Shown here: positions 60,801-64,000 of the stretch, one piece after another | Position numbering within the stretch: position 1 is the stretch's first letter | Layout: each line of letters starts with the position of its first letter | NCBI RefSeq assembly: GCF_018390735.1 | Contig: NZ_JAHBCL010000007.1 | Span: forward strand, 83,424 to 147,423 | DNA: 64,000 nt | DNA from: Fusibacter paucivorans | GTDB taxonomy: Bacteria; Bacillota; Clostridia; Peptostreptococcales; Acidaminobacteraceae | Reading direction: 5' to 3' | Notes under the pieces: model-generated | Told to the model about the DNA's origin: nothing | What the model saw: only the letters and a program-made list of their open reading frames with translations | Database searches by the model: none | Program-made: the position numbers and the translations under genes

Positions 60801-62369
60801 CACTCTACACCGGGAATTGATTTGATTTCACCACCGCCGCATCATGATATTTATTCAATTGAAGACTTAGCGCAGCTTATTTATGATTTAAAATCAACGA
60901 ATCCTAAAGCGCGCATCAGTGTTAAGCTCGTTGCAGAAGTCGGTGTCGGCACCATTGCAGCGGGTGTTGCCAAAGCACATGCGGATATGATTCTTATCAG
61001 CGGTCACGATGGTGGGACGGGCGCTTCGCCGATTTCATCCATCAAAACTGCCGGCGTGCCTTGGGAAATTGGTTTGTCAGAAGCACATCAAGTCTTACTG
61101 CTCAATAACCTTAGAAGCAGGGTACGACTTCAAACAGACGGCCAGCTTAAAACAGGACGCGATATTGTTATTGCAGCATTGCTCGGTGCAGAAGAATTTG
61201 GATTTGCGACGACGGCATTGGTGGTGATGGGCTGTACAATGCTTAGACACTGCAACAAAAATAACTGCGACCTTGGGATTGCCACGCAAGATCCTGACCT
61301 TAGAAAGAACTTCAAAGGACGTCCTGAATATTTGATTAACTTCTTAACCTTTATGGCAATGGAAGCACGTCAGATTATGGCCGATATGGGTTTTAGAACC
61401 ATTGAAGAAATGGTTGGACGCGTTGATAAGATCAAAGTGAATTCGAAAATTGACCATTGGAAAGCGGTTCAGCTCGATCTTGATAAAGTCCTTTACAGAC
61501 CGGATGTTCCGAGCCGTATGAAGCCTTACTGTACAGAAGCTCAAGATCACGGTATTGATCAAAGCTTCGACCATAAACTGATGGAAGCGGCAACGATTGC
61601 AATGAAGACGAAAAAGCCTATCCAGGCATCTTTTGAAATCAATAATGTACATCGTACCGTTGGCTCAATGCTGAGTGGTGAAATTATTCAGCGCTTTGGT
61701 GAAAAAGGTCTTCCGGAAGATACACTGACTTTCAGATTCCGCGGTTCGGCAGGTCAAAGTTTTGGTGCTTTTGGTGCACCGGGACTGACGCTTATTCTCG
61801 AAGGCGATACGAATGACTACGTCGGCAAGAGCCTTTCAGGTGCCAAAATTGTCGTGAAGCCATCATCGAAAGCAACGTTTAACGCTTCTGAAAACTTTAT
61901 TGCGGGCAATACGATCCTATATGGTGCAACAGCAGGCGAACTCTATATCAACGGACGCGTCGGTGAACGCTTTGGCGTTCGGAACAGTGGTGCTTCAGCC
62001 GTTGTCGAAGGTGTCGGGAATCATGGCTGCGAGTATATGACCGGCGGTACTGTCGTTATTCTAGGTTCAACCGGCAAGAATTTTGCAGCTGGGATGTCCG
62101 GCGGTGAAGCATTTGTCTACGATCCGGACAATAAATTAGAAGAAAACTGCAACTTTGAAATGGTGAAGGTCTTTGAACTTGACGACATCACCCGTGATCG
62201 CGTGAAAGCGATGATTGAAAAGCATCAGGCATTAACGGATTCCGTTATTGCAGATAAAATTTTGAAGGATTGGGACAATGCCGTAAATGCATTTAAATAT
62301 ATCGTTTCTCCAATCTATAAAGCCATTGTTGACCAAAAGCAATTTGTCGAAAGTGAAAGAGTTTCATAG
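57846..62369 (+). CDS. gltB: Glutamate synthase large subunit GltB
   Basis: 1507 residues from the second ATG (57846), 7 nt after AGGGGG; the first ATG at 57840 touches it. The glutaminase domain begins at Cys22 (KDNCGVGFIA), so a 21-residue propeptide is probably removed. Then come a central domain, the FMN domain (GEGGEDPARY, GAKPGEGGHLPGPKVD, SGHDGGTGASP), a 3Fe-4S cluster motif (CTMLRHCNKNNCDLGIAT) and the C-terminal beta-helix with GGxV repeats. Makes two glutamate from glutamine and 2-oxoglutarate. Confidence 0.96.
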   Translation: MVSNGLPSAQGLYDPSYEKDNCGVGFIANIKGEKSHEVVKKGIEILVNMTHRGAAGSDPTTGDGAGLMVQIPHEFFKIACTNLGMELPEARAYAVGMMFLPKTPAVRYQCEGITERIVEEEGASLIGWRLVPVDNRSIGDTARYTEPIIKQVIIGMGSIQTVEAFEAKLYLIRKRIENEIAKRVAKGNELFYICSMSNKTIVYKGLLLPEQIASFYIDLDDLNFKSAMAMVHSRFSTNTFPTWELAHPYRYLAHNGEINTIRGNRNWMNAREGVLKSDVYQKDVSKLFPILTPNMSDSGSLDNVFELLRTHGKSNSHALTMLIPEAWENDLNMNEHKRCYYEYNASMVEPWDGPAAVFFCDGDQVGATLDRNGLRPAKYVITNDGFMVMASELGVIRFEPERIMKKGRLEPGKMIMVDINKGAVIEDEAIKAEIYESFPYLEAVNERRVTLDTMPEFKENYQIRSETLTEKQYAFGYTLEDIHEIVKVMAETGKEPIGAMGNDAPLAVFSDQPQTLFNYFRQLFAQVTNPPIDPIREKIVMSLKNYIGSQASMLSMSPDVEPFIEIPSPVLNNIDMGKIRSLRNEHFKSTKIPITFKADLGVDGFKAALQSICERASRRVAEGYNILILSDKKVDGYEASIPSLLAVSAIHHHLIAEKTRTKVSIIVESGDARDTTHIAMLVAYGASAVNPYLAIETARELARKKIIHNMTEDEATENYVHALSTGLQKILSKMGICTVQSYHGAQIFEALGLSQAFVDQYFPGTPSRIGGLNVESIAKETISKHHKAFNRLRKSMNDLEIGGQLIWRNGAERHLFNPETISLLQRATRNNDFRTFQEYTRIINNQAKGLSTVRGMFELINAPQPISIDEVEPVSEILKRFVTGAMSFGSLSKEVHETIAIAMNRIGARSNSGEGGEDPARYQIDDEGNNRRSAIKQVASARFGVNTHYIMNADELQIKVAQGAKPGEGGHLPGPKVDAHIARVRHSTPGIDLISPPPHHDIYSIEDLAQLIYDLKSTNPKARISVKLVAEVGVGTIAAGVAKAHADMILISGHDGGTGASPISSIKTAGVPWEIGLSEAHQVLLLNNLRSRVRLQTDGQLKTGRDIVIAALLGAEEFGFATTALVVMGCTMLRHCNKNNCDLGIATQDPDLRKNFKGRPEYLINFLTFMAMEARQIMADMGFRTIEEMVGRVDKIKVNSKIDHWKAVQLDLDKVLYRPDVPSRMKPYCTEAQDHGIDQSFDHKLMEAATIAMKTKKPIQASFEINNVHRTVGSMLSGEIIQRFGEKGLPEDTLTFRFRGSAGQSFGAFGAPGLTLILEGDTNDYVGKSLSGAKIVVKPSSKATFNASENFIAGNTILYGATAGELYINGRVGERFGVRNSGASAVVEGVGNHGCEYMTGGTVVILGSTGKNFAAGMSGGEAFVYDPDNKLEENCNFEMVKVFELDDITRDRVKAMIEKHQALTDSVIADKILKDWDNAVNAFKYIVSPIYKAIVDQKQFVESERVS

Positions 62370-62382
62370 GGAGGAGCGGCAT

Positions 62383-63816
62383 ATGGGAACGAATACGGGT
62401 TTTAAAACCTATGATCGACAGAATTTCAAGCTGAGACCTAAGTCTCAGCGTGTCAAAGACGATAATGAAGTCTATAAACCATTGAACGAAGATGTGATGA
62501 TCGAGCAGGCGAAACGCTGTATGGGCTGTGGGACGACATTTTGTTCATGGGGATGTCCGCTGGGGAATCTGATTTCATATTGGAACGATTTTTCACAGCA
62601 GGGTAAGTGGGCAGAAGCCTATGAAGTTCTCAGCAGGACCAGCAATTTTCCGGAATTTACGTCACGTGTTTGCCCGGCACTCTGTGAAGCAGCCTGTGTC
62701 TTGGGCGTCAATCGAGAACCTGTAAGCATTCGTGAAATTGAATATACCATTATTGAGCACGCATTCAAAGAAGGCTGGGTAAAACCGAGAAGGCCAAAGA
62801 CGAGAACAGGCAAACGTGTTGCCGTCGTTGGATCAGGTCCATCAGGACTCGCAGCAGCTGATGAGCTCAATGCCGTTGGACATGAAGTGGTTGTATTTGA
62901 GCGGAATTTAGAACCGGGCGGGCTCCTTCGTTACGGCATACCAAACTTTAAACTTGAGAAAAGTGTTATTGACCGCCGTGTGGATCTTATGAAGGCGGCA
63001 GGGATTACTTTTATCACCAACACCGCAGTGGGCAAAGACGTTGCAGCGACAGCGCTTTTGGAAGAATTTGATGCACTTGTTCTGACGGGTGGTTCGACAC
63101 TTCCGAGAGATTTAAAGACGGCTGGTCGGGACTTGGAAGGGATCCATTTTGCGGTTGACTACTTGGAGAATCATACGAAACGCATTTACGAACTGCCAAC
63201 CGAATCGACGATTGATGCCAACGGCAAAAATGTGCTTGTTATTGGCGGCGGCGATACGGGTTCAGACTGTATCGGGACAGCCAATCGACAAGGTGCTAAA
63301 AAGGTTTACCAAGTTGAAATTCTGCCAAAGGCGCCAGATGTACGCGATGATAGTCAGCCGTGGCCGATTTATCCAAAACTCAACAAAGTAACCTCTTCGC
63401 ACAAGGAAGGCTGTGAACAGTTCTGGGAAGTCAATACGAAAGAACTGATCGGTGAGAACGGCGTTGTTAAAAAGGCTATTCTCGAGAAGATTGAATGGGT
63501 TGAAGAAGAAGGCAGAATGGTGCCAAAACCTGTTGATGACGGACAGTTTGAAGTAGAGGTTGATCTCGTACTGCTGGCAATGGGTTTCCTGTCACCTGAA
63601 CACAATGGCGTTGTCAAGGATTTGGGACTTGCGCTGGATGCCAGAGGCAATGTCATGTCCAATGAAAGGCATGAAACGAATGTGAAAGGCGTTTTTGCCG
63701 CCGGCGATATGGCAAGAGGTCAGTCGCTCGTCGTCAGAGCCATTAAAGAAGGCCGCACAGCGGCAAAATATATTGATGAGTATTTAATGTCCGAATCATA
63801 TATTCGTACATTATAG
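62383..63816 (+). CDS. gltD: Glutamate synthase small subunit GltD
   Basis: 477 residues from the ATG at 62383 with GGAGG upstream, 13 bp after gltB. N-terminal cluster-binding region CMGCGTTFCSWGCPLGN and CPALCEAACVLG, FAD motif VAVVGSGPSGLAAADEL, NADPH motif VIGGGDTGSDCIG, and C-terminal FAD segment GVFAAGDMARGQSLVV. It passes electrons from NADPH to GltB. Confidence 0.96.
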   Translation: MGTNTGFKTYDRQNFKLRPKSQRVKDDNEVYKPLNEDVMIEQAKRCMGCGTTFCSWGCPLGNLISYWNDFSQQGKWAEAYEVLSRTSNFPEFTSRVCPALCEAACVLGVNREPVSIREIEYTIIEHAFKEGWVKPRRPKTRTGKRVAVVGSGPSGLAAADELNAVGHEVVVFERNLEPGGLLRYGIPNFKLEKSVIDRRVDLMKAAGITFITNTAVGKDVAATALLEEFDALVLTGGSTLPRDLKTAGRDLEGIHFAVDYLENHTKRIYELPTESTIDANGKNVLVIGGGDTGSDCIGTANRQGAKKVYQVEILPKAPDVRDDSQPWPIYPKLNKVTSSHKEGCEQFWEVNTKELIGENGVVKKAILEKIEWVEEEGRMVPKPVDDGQFEVEVDLVLLAMGFLSPEHNGVVKDLGLALDARGNVMSNERHETNVKGVFAAGDMARGQSLVVRAIKEGRTAAKYIDEYLMSESYIRTL

Positions 63817-63878
63817 GTTAGTGAATAGCGTTCGAGTTAGTATTATCGAACGAAAGCGACAAATGAGACAAAATTGAA

Positions 63879-63908
63879 AAGGGGCTGTCGGGAAATAGAC
63901 AGCCCCTT
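63879..63908 (+). terminator. Terminator after gltD
   Basis: Perfect 11-bp stem AAGGGGCTGTC / GACAGCCCCTT with an 8-nt loop; weak T tail. Confidence 0.7.
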
Positions 63909-63978
63909 AAAAATTTCCATAAATTACAAAAAGGAATTCTCCTACTTTATGTCGAATCTATAAATAGGAGGTTATCTT

Positions 63979-64000
63979 ATGCAAAAAAAGAAAAAAGACG
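63979..64000 (+). CDS. Start of a further gene (partial)
   Basis: An ATG 6 nt after AGGAGGT opens MQKKKKD and runs off the window. Too short to identify; the Lys-rich start would suit a signal peptide or a basic protein. Confidence 0.5.

Overview
The window looks like chromosome of an anaerobic, low-to-medium GC Firmicute of the class Clostridia. The signs are AGGAGG-type ribosome sites before almost every gene, classic -35/-10 promoters, many U-tailed intrinsic terminators, a ferredoxin-linked 2-oxoacid oxidoreductase, a HisZ/short-HisG pair, FabT-, HrcA/CIRCE- and Fur-type sites, LrgAB and YhaM. I see no rRNA, tRNA, CRISPR array, insertion sequence or prophage. The species cannot be named from this alone.

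Layout. 1-5625 (minus): histidine operon hisZ-hisG-hisC-hisB-hisH-hisA-hisF (hisF cut by the window edge, no hisD between hisG and hisC), preceded by a leader encoding a 24-residue peptide with four consecutive His codons and an intrinsic terminator. 5668-7284 (plus): fabT-like repressor with a perfect palindromic operator, then a DegV/FakB-type fatty-acid-binding protein. 7432-11696 (minus): Mrp-type cation/proton antiporter operon mrpE-F-G-DUF4040-MbhE-B-C-D, without the large MrpA N-terminal module. 11966-14542 (minus): ccdA, a TlpA-like lipoprotein and an M42 peptidase. 14778-19843 (plus): a 55-residue membrane protein and three NuoL/M/N-like proton-channel proteins, the first with a +1 frameshift. 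19921-25728: a diadenylate-cyclase-domain protein with a terminator in its leader, an HDOD protein, a parvulin, YhaM and a SEC-C protein. 25965-32198: M32 carboxypeptidase, phosphofructokinase, a glycerate-dehydrogenase-like enzyme and a two-component system.

32437-43066 is the most unusual part. It holds an alpha/beta hydrolase, a MotA/TolQ-like plus MotB/OmpA-like pair (an ion-driven motor of the kind seen in Zorya ZorAB, without ZorC/ZorD), a secreted phosphodiester-glycosidase-like protein, and a gene set of five-TM membrane protein, variant Ser/Thr kinase with zinc ribbon, VWA protein and PP2C phosphatase. The last three resemble the TerY-P triad. A membrane motor beside a kinase/phosphatase/VWA switch is the best candidate here for an undescribed signalling or defence system, but that it is one system is inference.

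43300-52565 (plus): MarR regulator, M29 aminopeptidase, KorAB preceded by a translationally coupled 35-codon ORF, and an AraC regulator followed by two half-ABC transporters behind a Fur-like box (YbtPQ-like iron uptake). 52593-55890 (minus): lrgAB with a palindrome at the start of its transcript, and htpG with a perfect CIRCE element. 56045-57103 (plus): a soluble reductive-dehalogenase-like iron-sulfur protein. 57592-63816 (plus): gltBD with a leader of about 220 nt. A further gene begins at 63979.
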